Source: Paenibacillus zeisoli (GTDB taxonomy: Bacteria; Bacillota; Bacilli; Paenibacillales; Paenibacillaceae). From it: a stretch of DNA of 64,000 nucleotides. Numbering within the stretch: the stretch's first letter is position 1; each line of letters starts with the position of its first letter. The stretch spans positions 423,549-487,548 of the forward strand of contig NZ_RZNX01000002.1 in the NCBI RefSeq assembly GCF_003994465.1, written 5' to 3'. Shown in pieces: positions 29,464 to 38,420 of the stretch. The notes beneath the pieces were generated by a model that had not been told where the DNA came from, made no database searches, and saw only the letters and a list, made by a program, of their open reading frames with translations. Both the position numbers and the translations under genes were made by a program.

Positions 29464-30491
29464 ACAATCAATCTATTGAATTTATTATGGCTGGCCGGCG
29501 CCAAAGACGCCGCAGGTGGATACTTGTTACCAGCCTCCTTGCGGCACTTGCATGTCTGCTTTGCTGCGCGATGCTTCTACTCGGGAGCACCATTTACCCG
29601 GTTAGTGATGTAATCCGTGCCCTTACGGGAGAGCACCTCAAAGGTGTGTCCTTTGCAGTGAATACGATACGTCTGCCGAGAATGCTGGCAGGTCTTTTTG
29701 CCGGATTTGCCTTCGGCCTTGCCGGCTACACCTTCCAGACCATGCTGCGTAATCCCCTTGCGAACCCGAATGTAATCGGGATTACCTCCGGGTCTAGCGC
29801 GGCAGCTGTCTTTTGCATCATCATTCTTCATGCCAGTGGGGCTATAGTATCCATCGCATCTGTGATAGCCGGCCTGGCTACAGTGCTGTTAATTTATATT
29901 TTGTCCAAAGGAAAGACCTTCTCAGTCGGGCGGTTAATCCTTATTGGAATTGGCATACAAGCCATGCTTGACGCGGTGATATCCTATCTTCTGCTGGTGA
30001 GCGCACAGCAGGATATTCCGGCAGCACTCCGATGGCTCACCGGAAGCCTCAATGGCTCCGGGATGCAAGAACTCCCGCCCCTGATTATCACCGTTATTGT
30101 CCTGGCGCCTATCGTAATCGTGCTGGGACAACATCTAAGTATATTGGAGCTTGGAGAACAATCGGCTTCATCGCTCGGTGTGGACACGAACAAGACAAGA
30201 GTCCTGCTAATTTTAAGTTCTGTCTGCATGATTGCTATGGCTACCGCGACAACGGGGCCCATTGCCTTTGTCTCCTTCCTATCGGGACCAATCGCAAAAA
30301 GACTAGCCGGAGCCGGCTTCTCAGGCGTCATTCCGGCGGGGCTGGTTGGTGTTAATTTGGTTCTGGCGTCAGATCTAATTGGCCAGTTTGCCTTTGAGTA
30401 CAGATTCCCTGTAGGCATCATAACGGGATTACTGGGAGCGCCGTACCTGATCTTCTTGCTAATCCGAATGAATCGTAGGGGAGAACTATAA
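29460..30491 (+). CDS. FecCD-family siderophore permease subunit 2
   Basis: 343 residues with the same fold as subunit 1 (FAFGLAGYTFQTMLRNPLANPNVIGITSGSSAA; TTGPIAFVSFLSGPIAKRL). A basic N-terminus (GRRQRRRRW) sets topology. The start overlaps the previous stop, and the stop overlaps the ATPase start by one base. It partners subunit 1 in the importer. Confidence 0.9.
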   Translation: MNNQSIEFIMAGRRQRRRRWILVTSLLAALACLLCCAMLLLGSTIYPVSDVIRALTGEHLKGVSFAVNTIRLPRMLAGLFAGFAFGLAGYTFQTMLRNPLANPNVIGITSGSSAAAVFCIIILHASGAIVSIASVIAGLATVLLIYILSKGKTFSVGRLILIGIGIQAMLDAVISYLLLVSAQQDIPAALRWLTGSLNGSGMQELPPLIITVIVLAPIVIVLGQHLSILELGEQSASSLGVDTNKTRVLLILSSVCMIAMATATTGPIAFVSFLSGPIAKRLAGAGFSGVIPAGLVGVNLVLASDLIGQFAFEYRFPVGIITGLLGAPYLIFLLIRMNRRGEL

Positions 30492-31303
30492 TGAAACCGA
30501 CTCATATTTTTCAAGCCGAACAAGTCATTGCGGGCCATGATCATAAAACGGTCATTAAAGGAGTAAGCCTGGTTATACCTAGTAACAAAATTAGCGTGAT
30601 TATCGGAGCCAACGGCTGCGGGAAGTCTACGCTTCTCAAAACACTGGCCAGACTGATCAAGCCCGCATCCGGCACAATCACGCTGGACGGAAGGTCCATT
30701 GGCAAGATTCCGCCAAAACAATTAGCACGAATCTTAGGACTGCTGCCGCAATCCCCCGTCGTACCGGAAGGAATCTCCGTCGCCGATTTGGTTGGGCGGG
30801 GAAGATTCCCGCATCAATCATGGCTCAGCGGATGGACCAAAAAGGATACGGAAGCTGTTGCGGAAGCGATGAGAATTATGGATATTACGGAGCTTGCCAA
30901 TCATAATATTGACGAGCTGTCCGGCGGTCAAAGGCAGCGCGTATGGATAGCCATGGCGCTGGCACAGCAAACGGACATTTTATTTCTGGATGAGCCAACA
31001 ACCTTTCTGGATATCACCTATCAAATCGAAATTCTTGACCTGCTCACAGACCTTAACCGCAAATACGGAACTACGATTGTCATGGTGCTTCACGATATCA
31101 ACTTGTCTGCGCGCTATGCAGACCATATTTTTGCGCTGTATCAAGGAGAGCTGTTAGCTGAGGGTGAGCCATCCAAGGTCATTACAAGCACATTGGTTAA
31201 AGACATCTTCGGGCTTGACTGCACAGTGATCAAAGATCCCGTATCGGGTTCTCCTCTGGTCTTACCCAAAGGACGACATCACGTTAGTGGTCTTAACGAC
31301 TAA
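30491..31303 (+). CDS. Siderophore ABC transporter ATPase (FecE/FhuC type)
   Basis: 270 residues. Walker A is GANGCGKST, the signature is ELSGGQRQRVW, Walker B is ILFLDEPTTFLD and the H-loop is MVLHDINLSA. It energises ferric-siderophore uptake with the two permeases. It is the last gene of the Fur-controlled operon; a strong terminator follows at 31411. Confidence 0.92.
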   Translation: MKPTHIFQAEQVIAGHDHKTVIKGVSLVIPSNKISVIIGANGCGKSTLLKTLARLIKPASGTITLDGRSIGKIPPKQLARILGLLPQSPVVPEGISVADLVGRGRFPHQSWLSGWTKKDTEAVAEAMRIMDITELANHNIDELSGGQRQRVWIAMALAQQTDILFLDEPTTFLDITYQIEILDLLTDLNRKYGTTIVMVLHDINLSARYADHIFALYQGELLAEGEPSKVITSTLVKDIFGLDCTVIKDPVSGSPLVLPKGRHHVSGLND

Positions 31304-31345
31304 CGCTCATACGGTTCGGGCACAACGCAGCAGGCACCTGAGGAG

Positions 31346-31393
31346 CTACGCATTGTTGTGCCGCTTGGGGCTTGGGGTACAACAATGCGGTAG
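31346..31393. repeat. Long imperfect inverted repeat behind the siderophore operon
   Basis: CTACGCATTGTTGTGCC and CTACCGCATTGTTGTACC (read on opposite strands) pair around a short G-rich loop. GCATTGTTGT (31350-31359) and ACAACAATGC (31379-31388) are exact. No T run follows, so it is not a simple terminator. Confidence 0.5.
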
Positions 31394-31410
31394 CATCGTC
31401 TGTAACAGCA

Positions 31411-31447
31411 CAATAAGGGCCATCCCTGTTCGGGATGGCCCTTATTG
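31411..31447. terminator. Bidirectional terminator between siderophore operon and leuA
   Basis: CAATAAGGGCCATCCC and its exact 16-bp complement flank TGTTC. It serves both convergent transcripts. Confidence 0.85.
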
Positions 31448-31461
31448 TAATGCGAGTTGAA

Positions 31462-33138
31462 TTAATTGTTCTTGTTCACACTACGGCTCATTTGGTTCAC
31501 AGCGCTAAAGAGCGCTTTTATCGACGAGGTCATAATATCCACATCAATGCCGCAGCCCCAATAAACGCTGCTGTCTGAGGCCGTGATCCCGATATAGGAT
31601 ACCGCTTGCGATTTAGAACCGATCTCCAAAGCATGCTCCTTATAGCTCAGATCGCTATATTCGAGTCCAAGGTAAGCTTGCAGGGCATTGCTGATCGAAT
31701 CCAGTCTTCCGCTCCCCGTACCTGTAATTTCCTGAACGCCGTCATCCGTCCGCACAACGGCAATGGTCTCAAAGTCATCCTCGTCATTAATACGATATTT
31801 AACCAATTCGATAGGCGTATTCAGATTGACATATTCCCTATTGAAAATGTCGTATATCTCATCCGGAAGCAGCTCTTTCTGCTGATGATCGGATACGTTC
31901 TTCACGCAATACCCGAAGTGCTCGCGCATCTTCTGCGGAAGATCGAGGCCATACTTCTGCTGCAGGATATAACCAATTCCGCCTTTGCCAGACTGGCTGT
32001 TGATGCGGATAATATCACCTTCGTATTGTCTGCCGATATCCAGCGGATCAATTAGCAGATACGGAACCGACCAATGCTGCGGCTCCTTCTCTTCGCGCCA
32101 CTTCATGCCCTTGGCAATCGCATCCTGGTGCGAACCGGAGAAGGCTGTAAATACAAGCTCGCCGCCGTAAGGGTGTCTTTCGCTCACTCTCATTTTGGTC
32201 AGGCGTTCGTATACGGAGAGAATCGTCGGGAGATTCTCAAAATTCAGCTTCGGATCTACCCCGTGTGAGTACATATTCAGGGCCAGCGTAACAATGTCCA
32301 CATTCCCCGTCCGCTCTCCATTACCGAATAACGTACCTTCTACACGCTGGGCTCCGGCCAGCATTCCAAGCTCGGCATCAGCCACACCGGTTCCCCGGTC
32401 GTTATGCGGATGAAGCGATAGAATGACATTCTCCCGATAATTCAAGTGATCACTCATGTACTCAATCTGGCTGGCGTAGACGTGCGGCATCGACATGGAG
32501 ACCGTTGCAGGCAGGTTGATGATAACTGGATTCTCTGCCGTCGGCTGCCATACATCAAGCACCTGGTTGCAAATATTCAGCGCAAAATCAATCTCCGTAC
32601 CTGTGAAGCTCTCCGGCGAATACTGGAACTGGAAGTTCCCCTCCGTCTCCGATGCACACACTTTGAGCAGCTTGGCGCCGGTCACAGCGATGTTGACAAT
32701 CTCCTCTTTCGATTTGCGGAATACCTGCTCCCGCTGGGCTACAGAAGTTGAGTTGTACAAATGCACGACTGCTTTTCTCGCACCCTTCAGGGATTCAAAG
32801 GTTTTGCGGATAATATGCTCCCTCGACTGGGTCAGTACCTGGATTGTAACATCCTCCGGGATCAAGTTCTGCTCGATTAATGTCCGCAGGAAGGTGAACT
32901 CCGTCTCCGACGCTGCAGGGAATCCGACTTCAATCTCCTTGAATCCGATCTCTACCAGCATTTTGAAATATTCGAGCTTCTCCTCCAAATTCATGGGAAC
33001 GATCAGCGCCTGATTTCCATCACGCAGGTCAACGCTGCACCAGGTCGGGGCTTCCGTAATATACTCCTTCTGAGTCCATTTGAGGCTTGCCTCCGGCGGC
33101 ATAAAGTATCCTCTGGCGTATTTATCAACGTTTTTCAT
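31462..33138 (-). CDS. leuA: 2-isopropylmalate synthase
   Basis: About 558 residues of the long (type 2, Mycobacterium-like) form. The TIM-barrel has VDLRDGNQAL, LHPHNDRGTGVADAELG with metal-binding His residues, and GNGERTGNVDIVTLALN. The C-terminal ~130 residues are the leucine-sensing regulatory domain (SGRLDSISNALQAYLG). It condenses acetyl-CoA with 2-ketoisovalerate, the first step of leucine synthesis. The ATG after GGAAGG was used; ten extra residues are possible. A T-box leader directly upstream makes expression depend on uncharged tRNA. No other leu gene is nearby. Confidence 0.92.
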   Translation of the reverse strand: MKNVDKYARGYFMPPEASLKWTQKEYITEAPTWCSVDLRDGNQALIVPMNLEEKLEYFKMLVEIGFKEIEVGFPAASETEFTFLRTLIEQNLIPEDVTIQVLTQSREHIIRKTFESLKGARKAVVHLYNSTSVAQREQVFRKSKEEIVNIAVTGAKLLKVCASETEGNFQFQYSPESFTGTEIDFALNICNQVLDVWQPTAENPVIINLPATVSMSMPHVYASQIEYMSDHLNYRENVILSLHPHNDRGTGVADAELGMLAGAQRVEGTLFGNGERTGNVDIVTLALNMYSHGVDPKLNFENLPTILSVYERLTKMRVSERHPYGGELVFTAFSGSHQDAIAKGMKWREEKEPQHWSVPYLLIDPLDIGRQYEGDIIRINSQSGKGGIGYILQQKYGLDLPQKMREHFGYCVKNVSDHQQKELLPDEIYDIFNREYVNLNTPIELVKYRINDEDDFETIAVVRTDDGVQEITGTGSGRLDSISNALQAYLGLEYSDLSYKEHALEIGSKSQAVSYIGITASDSSVYWGCGIDVDIMTSSIKALFSAVNQMSRSVNKNN

Positions 33139-33195
33139 AGGTATCCATCCTTCCATCATTTTTGACATTCAGTCATTACAAGGCAGGCATAACAC

Positions 33196-33500
33196 AAAAA
33201 AAGCCTTCCATCTCCATATAACAGAGACGAAAGACTGTGAAATCTTACGCGGTACCACTCCGAATTCATGCCCCAGGCATGCACTCTACGGATACGGGCT
33301 CCCCAAATTACAGATAACCTCATATCCACCTGATGATAACGGTCAGGATTCCGGCTCCGCCTACTTCTCTTGGTTCAGCGGGCAACTCCAAGGCGAGTTC
33401 CATTCTTCTTCGCGGCTGCTTCGCACCAACCAACAGCTCTCTGAGCGCTTAGAAAAGCGTACTATTCCTTATCAACGTATTAGGATATTAAAGTCATGCT
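33196..33500 (-). promoter_or_regulatory. T-box riboswitch leader of leuA (leucine type)
   Basis: On the minus strand the T-box core GGAGTGGTACCGCG lies at 33248-33261. Its terminator is GTCTTTCGTCTC...GAGATGGAAGGC plus seven T (33196-33235). Stem I contains an AGTA box, a GGTTGGTG terminal loop and a plausible specifier CTC (Leu) at 33395-33397 in GGAACTCGCC. Binding of uncharged leucyl tRNA would favour readthrough into leuA. Confidence 0.85.
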
Positions 33501-33525
33501 ATAACATCTGTGACTTTGTTGTCAA
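33496..33525 (-). promoter_or_regulatory. leuA leader promoter
   Basis: On the minus strand TTGACA (33520-33525) with TAGCAT at 33496-33501 (18 bp) or ATAGCA (17 bp). It stands just before the T-box leader. Confidence 0.55.
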
Positions 33526-33602
33526 TTGCCTTTTTGCAATCAGCCGTGCAAATCAACGTTGGCAAGGTGGGGGACCGGAGGAAGTGCCACAACATTACGA
33601 GC

Positions 33603-34067
33603 TTAGTATTCTCCTTTGATCACAAAGAACGAGCCCCGAATTGTCCCCGCTAGCTTGGACTTTTGTCTAGCAAATTTAAACTTCTCTTCTAACTCCTTGG
33701 GGATCTCCATCCCCTCAGAAAGCTTGAAGCCGACAGCCCGCTTCTTGGGATCATCCACTGTATACATAACATTAACCGCAAGTCCGTCTTCATAAAAAAC
33801 GTAGGTGAATTGGATATTTTCCACTTGAAAACGCGAGGTTTCTAAGGGTTTGGCCGCAAACTCAATCCCTCGTTCTTCTTTCAAAATCCGGTTCACGTAA
33901 TCCAGGTTCTCCTGGCTTTCGCTGGCCGGTACCACCGTAAATGCATGTTTGTATTTGTTCATAAAGTAACGGGCCTCATTCGCCCGCAGACCTGCAAGCG
34001 CATCTACTACAGGCGAGGATTCTAACCCCGCCGTAGATACATCTTTGAAATCAACAGTATAGGACAT
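33603..34067 (-). CDS. Hypothetical protein encoded with a GyrI-like protein
   Basis: About 154 residues, cytoplasmic, mixed alpha/beta, not recognised. It begins MSYTVDFKDVSTAGLESSPVVDAL and contains IQFTYVFYEDGLAVNVMYTVDD. The ATG with AAGGAG 8 bases upstream was chosen; the longer frame overlaps the previous gene. It follows the GyrI-like gene by 22 bp and both are divergent from a WYL regulator, so the three likely form one regulated unit. Confidence 0.7.
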   Translation of the reverse strand: MSYTVDFKDVSTAGLESSPVVDALAGLRANEARYFMNKYKHAFTVVPASESQENLDYVNRILKEERGIEFAAKPLETSRFQVENIQFTYVFYEDGLAVNVMYTVDDPKKRAVGFKLSEGMEIPKELEEKFKFARQKSKLAGTIRGSFFVIKGEY

Positions 34068-34089
34068 TTCCAACTCTCCTTCGATTACA

Positions 34090-34584
34090 TTATTTGCGAA
34101 CAACAGGGATCCACATTTCCCCATGTACCAAGCCATCTTGCTGCCTTGTCACAACCGCTGCATTCGGGCCGCCGACATAGGCGAAATCATCCGCTTCCGG
34201 CAGCACTTGACCAAAGGCGATGCCGGCAAGCTTATTCCCTAATTCGTCAACCGTCTCCCCTTCCCCTTTAACAACCAGGTATTCGCCCTTAGGGAAATGG
34301 ATCACCCTGCTGGATTCTTCTGATGGTGCAGCTGACTCTGCTTCCTCTGTCATGACACCGGCATAGTACATCATCTTGTTGTTGACCGCTTCATTCACGG
34401 TAAAAATGTAGTCATTCGCGGCCATAGCTTTCAGCGTATCCAGTCTTCCATCCTTGCTAACAGCCTGCCAGAAGTCCGACTTTTCTTGGTTGATGCCGGC
34501 ATAGTCTGTGTAATGGCTCTTCAGCTCCGTCCCAAGGCCAAACACGATAAAGCTTTCTTTTTGTTCCAACGTATAATTTGTCAT
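34090..34584 (-). CDS. GyrI-like/AraC effector-binding domain protein
   Basis: 164 residues. The duplicated alpha/beta layout, with IVFGLGTELKSHYTDY, MMYYAGVMTE, IHFPKGEYLVVKGEG and GLVHGEMWIPV, fits the GyrI-like small-molecule binding (SHS2) fold. Free-standing proteins of this fold can bind drugs or hydrolyse electrophiles such as cyclopropanoids (family knowledge). It has no DNA-binding domain and is divergent from the WYL regulator with about 100 bp between them. Confidence 0.75.
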   Translation of the reverse strand: MTNYTLEQKESFIVFGLGTELKSHYTDYAGINQEKSDFWQAVSKDGRLDTLKAMAANDYIFTVNEAVNNKMMYYAGVMTEEAESAAPSEESSRVIHFPKGEYLVVKGEGETVDELGNKLAGIAFGQVLPEADDFAYVGGPNAAVVTRQQDGLVHGEMWIPVVRK

Positions 34585-34685
34585 ACTTCAAACCTTCCTT
34601 CTCTTAGAATAATTTGTCATTATCTCGATCTGGGTATATCATAATCTTCAAACGTATCAAAAAATGAAACCTTTTAGGAGCGCTG

Positions 34686-35669
34686 ATGAATAAAGTTGAA
34701 CGGATTAATACCATCATGCGGTATATCAACAACCGGGCTCAATTTACCATCACTGAAATTATGCAGGAATTTAAGATCTCCCGTTCGACTGCGATTAGAG
34801 ATATCCGGGATATTGAAGCCCTGGGGATGCCGCTTGTCGCCAAAGCGGGGAGGGATGGCGGGTATTATGTCATGCGTAACTCCCTTCTGCCTGGCGTGCG
34901 TTTTACCGATGATGAAGTCAAAGCGCTCTTTATTGCTTTTATGGCGACAAGAAATGCACAGCTCCCGTATCTGAAGAGCCGTCTATCTTTAGCCGAGAAG
35001 TTACTGGGCCTGATCTCAACTAACCAGCAGGATGACCTCGTACTTCTTAATCAAATTCTGCTGTTTGAGGGCACCAACCCCCATAATCCCGACCTGCTTG
35101 AACTCTCGGATCTCCCTCACCCCATGTTGGAGAGACTTATTCAGAACCTGCTTGCCGATCCTTATTTATGGATTACAATCGAGGAAGACAAGGGAACGAA
35201 ATCTTATCCCATCTATCTCCTGTACCTGTATCATGAGAAGGGCTTATGGCAGATGGAAGGCTTTGATTTAAGCGAAGAACAGAAGAAGATTGTTCCGGTC
35301 GGCAATCTCATCCATATTGAATCCTACAAGCCGAAAAAGCGATTAAGCCGGAAGAAGATTCTAGAAAAACTCAGCAAACAGGAAGAGAGAATCAACCTGG
35401 TCCTTGAACTCGGTCACGAAGCTATTGCACAGTACAAAAAGTATCACCCTCTAAAAGCTTTTATTTCCTATACGAATCCCTATCAGACTACAGCGAAAGT
35501 AAAGATTTACATCGATGCCAATAACCCAGAACAATTGAGGGAAGTTACGAACTGGATTCTGTTCCTGGGAGAAGAGGTCAAGATCAGGGAGGCGCCGGAG
35601 GAAGTCTTGGAAAGTTTACAAAGGAGAGGAATTACCATACCACCATACGAGGGGGGAAAGAGTTCGTGA
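34686..35669 (+). CDS. WYL-domain transcriptional regulator (HTH_11)
   Basis: 327 residues. The N-terminal DeoR-type HTH (RINTIMRYINNRAQFTITEIM, ISRSTAIRDIRDIEALG) is followed by a helical linker and a WYL-like ligand domain (LWITIEEDKGTKSYPIYLLYLYHEKGLWQMEGFD) and a C-terminal extension. Such proteins sense small ligands or single-stranded nucleic acid. The stop overlaps the start of the LysR gene, so both are translated together. Likely targets are the divergent GyrI-like pair. Confidence 0.85.
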   Translation: MNKVERINTIMRYINNRAQFTITEIMQEFKISRSTAIRDIRDIEALGMPLVAKAGRDGGYYVMRNSLLPGVRFTDDEVKALFIAFMATRNAQLPYLKSRLSLAEKLLGLISTNQQDDLVLLNQILLFEGTNPHNPDLLELSDLPHPMLERLIQNLLADPYLWITIEEDKGTKSYPIYLLYLYHEKGLWQMEGFDLSEEQKKIVPVGNLIHIESYKPKKRLSRKKILEKLSKQEERINLVLELGHEAIAQYKKYHPLKAFISYTNPYQTTAKVKIYIDANNPEQLREVTNWILFLGEEVKIREAPEEVLESLQRRGITIPPYEGGKSS

Positions 35670-36514
35670 ATACGGAATTTCTAAAAGGATTCCTGCAGAC
35701 CGCTCAGACGAAAAGCATTGCAAAAGCCAGTGAGGCTCTGCATATAACCCATACCGCACTTAGCAAGCAGCTCAGAAGTCTGGAGCAGCAATTTGATGTG
35801 CAGCTGTTCGTTCGCTCCGCGCAGGGGGTTGAATTAACCGAGGCTGGCAGGGTTTTGCATGAATCCGCAACAGTACTGCTTGATCACTTAGATCAACTTA
35901 CTACGTCTCTTGAGCCTTATAAGACATGGCGGCGCATTCGGATTGGATCCGTGCCGGATATCGCTTCCCAGTACCTGCTGGCCTCCTTACATAAATTAGA
36001 GGAAAGCGGACTGGAAGTGGAATTGGTGTATCGGTCATCTACTGCGGAATTGTACAAGATGCTCCTAAATGGGGAGGTCGAGCTCTTGGTAGCCGAGCGG
36101 CTCTCCATGCACCCTTCCATATGGATGGGGGAATTGCTGCGGGAGCCTTTACACGTGATCATGCCGAAGAGCCATCCGTATGCAGCCAAAACGTCCGTCA
36201 CACTGCCCGAGCTCAGCAGCCAGCCGCTCATCCTCTACCAGGAGGGCTGTACTATTCGCGCAAAGATCACGGAACTATTCACAGCCATGAATCATCCGAT
36301 GCACATCAAAACCGAGGTTAACTTCAAAGAAGTTATCCTCGGTTATGTGGACCATGGCGGAGGGCTCACGGTGCTGCCGGAACCCTACACAGTGCAGCTA
36401 TCGCCAGATCGGTTAGTCAGCCGGCCCTTGGACCACCCGGATGCCCAGCGGACAATCGCCGTGCTAAGCATGAACCGGGAGAAAGGCCGAAAGATTCATA
36501 GGCTGCTTCGTTAA
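35666..36514 (+). CDS. LysR-family transcriptional regulator
   Basis: 282 residues. The N-terminal winged HTH (FLKGFLQTAQTKSIAKASEALHITHTALSKQLRSLEQQF) and a PBP-like effector domain are complete. GTG start overlapping the WYL stop, with GGGGGG upstream. It converges on an F420-reductase-like gene; a truncated copy of its 3' part and the whole reductase recur at 63.0-63.96 kb. Its targets are unknown. Confidence 0.88.
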   Translation: MNTEFLKGFLQTAQTKSIAKASEALHITHTALSKQLRSLEQQFDVQLFVRSAQGVELTEAGRVLHESATVLLDHLDQLTTSLEPYKTWRRIRIGSVPDIASQYLLASLHKLEESGLEVELVYRSSTAELYKMLLNGEVELLVAERLSMHPSIWMGELLREPLHVIMPKSHPYAAKTSVTLPELSSQPLILYQEGCTIRAKITELFTAMNHPMHIKTEVNFKEVILGYVDHGGGLTVLPEPYTVQLSPDRLVSRPLDHPDAQRTIAVLSMNREKGRKIHRLLR

Positions 36515-36555
36515 GTTAGATTGCTGCTGGAGATCAGCCGATTCCCGCTGCTTCC

Positions 36556-37212
36556 TCAGCTTGCAGGGACAGCTTCCTTGATCCCGAACAGTTGGAGGGA
36601 AATGTAGGGGTAGGTTCCATATCGTACGGCAAGCTCCAATTCCAGCAGCGTAAATCTTTCAATTGTGCGATTATTGGCCAGCTTCCCTGCATGAATGAAG
36701 CGGAACGGGAGCGGCTTGAAGATCTCTATGAATTGGGATACAGCCTCTTCATCGTCCCCGGTAACGAGCACATCGCTCTTCTGATCCTCAAAGACGGGAT
36801 TCTCAAATACTTTGAAGAACGTATTCTTAAAGGCGCCGATTACTTTCGATTCCGGCAGGATGGACTGAAGGCGTTCAGCGGAAGATTCGCCCCACTGCGT
36901 TGTGAACCCGCTGAAATCCTCATTAAAAGGATTTGAAATATCTACTATGATTTTGTGCTTGATCTTCTCTTGGTGGGTGAGCGCCCAGTCCAATATGGCT
37001 GCTGCGGGGAAGGCCGGAATAATGATGTCTGCCTGCAGCGCCTCTTCATAAGTCACAACCTCGACTTGATCTGCAAGCCCGAAGCTTCTAGCAAGCTCCG
37101 CGGCTTCCCCCGGGTTGCGTGAGCCCCACAACACTCGGCCCCCTGTATAAGCTGCTGCTTGCTTTACCAATGCTTTTCCCATATTCCCTGTGCCTAGTAC
37201 GCTGATTGTCAT
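36556..37212 (-). CDS. NADPH-dependent F420 reductase-like oxidoreductase, copy 1
   Basis: About 218 residues. The N-terminal Rossmann motif ISVLGTGNMGKAL and LWGSRNP loop (NADP phosphate binding), then IIVDISNPFNEDFSG, match the F420-dependent NADP reductase family. In bacteria without F420 such proteins are thought to be NADPH-linked reductases of unknown substrate. AAGGAG precedes the ATG. A copy at 63207-63860 differs at about one residue in six by eye. Confidence 0.8.
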   Translation of the reverse strand: MTISVLGTGNMGKALVKQAAAYTGGRVLWGSRNPGEAAELARSFGLADQVEVVTYEEALQADIIIPAFPAAAILDWALTHQEKIKHKIIVDISNPFNEDFSGFTTQWGESSAERLQSILPESKVIGAFKNTFFKVFENPVFEDQKSDVLVTGDDEEAVSQFIEIFKPLPFRFIHAGKLANNRTIERFTLLELELAVRYGTYPYISLQLFGIKEAVPAS

Positions 37213-37323
37213 GTTTACCACTCCTTCTTTGATTTGATATCAGCATACCAACAAAGGAGCAGTCTCAGAAGTTCCACTAAATCGCAGCCATCCCACTTTT
37301 GGTTTCGGCCCTGTAACGCAAAG

Positions 37324-37388
37324 AAACCGCCCCTCGGCAAGGTGGAAGGTGTAACCCTACCACACATACCAAAGGGCGGCTTTACGTG
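37324..37388 (-). terminator. Terminator of the gdh-ddh operon
   Basis: AAACCGCCC pairs with GGGCGGCTTT around an inner GGTGG...CCTACCAC stem. On the minus strand it follows the ddh stop. Confidence 0.55.
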
Positions 37389-37403
37389 CATCTTTACGCG
37401 ACG

Positions 37404-38381
37404 CTACAGCAGTTCTTTGCGCAGCTGCTCCGGTGATTTCGGTGAGAGCAGACCGAATGGGATATCGAAGACGGTGTGTGCGCCGGACTCTCCTTTTTGC
37501 GCCAGACGGTACGCGGCGCGGGCATAGGCGACCAGGACGCTTGCGGTAAATTCGGGATTGCTGTCCAGCTTCAGGCTGAACTCGACGATCTGCGTATTCC
37601 CCGCACCTGTCCGCCCGCTTCGGAGAACATGACCGCCATGCGGCATGGCGCCATGTTCTGCTGCCAGCGTCTCTTCGCTCACGAAGTGAACTACGGTCTC
37701 GTAATCCGCAAAGTAATTCGGCATCGTGCGGATCGTCTCCGCAATCGCCTCGCGGTCTGCGCCCTCCTCAGCGACTACATAACACTCGCGCAGATGCTTG
37801 TCACGGGTAGACAGCTCCGGGTTCTCCCCGCTGCGCACGCGTTCCACCGCTTCTTCGCGTGGAATAGTGTACTGGATGCCATTCTTAACGCCGGGAACAC
37901 GGCGAATGGCGTCGGAATGCCCCTGGCTAACGCCTTTGCCCCAGAAGGTGAACTCGCTGCCCTCAGGAAGCACGGCTTCTGCCAGCAGACGGTTCAGCGA
38001 GAATAGCCCCGGGTCCCAGCCCGTGGAGATGACGCCGACAGTTCCTGCCGCTCGGGAGCTGGCATCCACTTCCGCATAATACTCTGGAATTCGCGCATGG
38101 GTATCGAAGCTGTCTACCGTATGGAACAGCTTCGCTAGTGCCGGGCCCTGTTCCGGCAGGTCGGTTGCGGAGCCTCCGCATAGGATCAGTACATCGATTT
38201 TCCCGCGGTAACGTTCAATATCGTTAATGGACACCATCTGTGTGCCCGCCTCTAACTTGTCAGGATCGCGGCGCGTAAAAATCGCCTCCAGGCGAAGATC
38301 AGGATTCTGGCGGATTGCCGCCTCCACGCCGCGTCCGAGATTGCCGTAACCGACGATGCCAATAGAAATAGGTTGAGTCAT
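37404..38381 (-). CDS. ddh: meso-Diaminopimelate D-dehydrogenase
   Basis: 325 residues, the expected size. The N-terminal IGIVGYGNLGRGVEAAI is the NADPH-binding Rossmann motif, followed by FTRRDPDKLE, LILCGGSATDLPEQGP and VISTGWDPGLFSLNRLLAEAVLP, characteristic of DapDH. The enzyme makes meso-diaminopimelate directly from tetrahydrodipicolinate, NADPH and ammonia, a one-step lysine and cell-wall route. It lies 39 bp behind glutamate dehydrogenase, so the two ammonia-using enzymes share a transcript. Confidence 0.92.
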   Translation of the reverse strand: MTQPISIGIVGYGNLGRGVEAAIRQNPDLRLEAIFTRRDPDKLEAGTQMVSINDIERYRGKIDVLILCGGSATDLPEQGPALAKLFHTVDSFDTHARIPEYYAEVDASSRAAGTVGVISTGWDPGLFSLNRLLAEAVLPEGSEFTFWGKGVSQGHSDAIRRVPGVKNGIQYTIPREEAVERVRSGENPELSTRDKHLRECYVVAEEGADREAIAETIRTMPNYFADYETVVHFVSEETLAAEHGAMPHGGHVLRSGRTGAGNTQIVEFSLKLDSNPEFTASVLVAYARAAYRLAQKGESGAHTVFDIPFGLLSPKSPEQLRKELL

Positions 38382-38420
38382 GGTTATCTTGTCCTCCCTT
38401 TCATAATATGCTGTGCTGGA

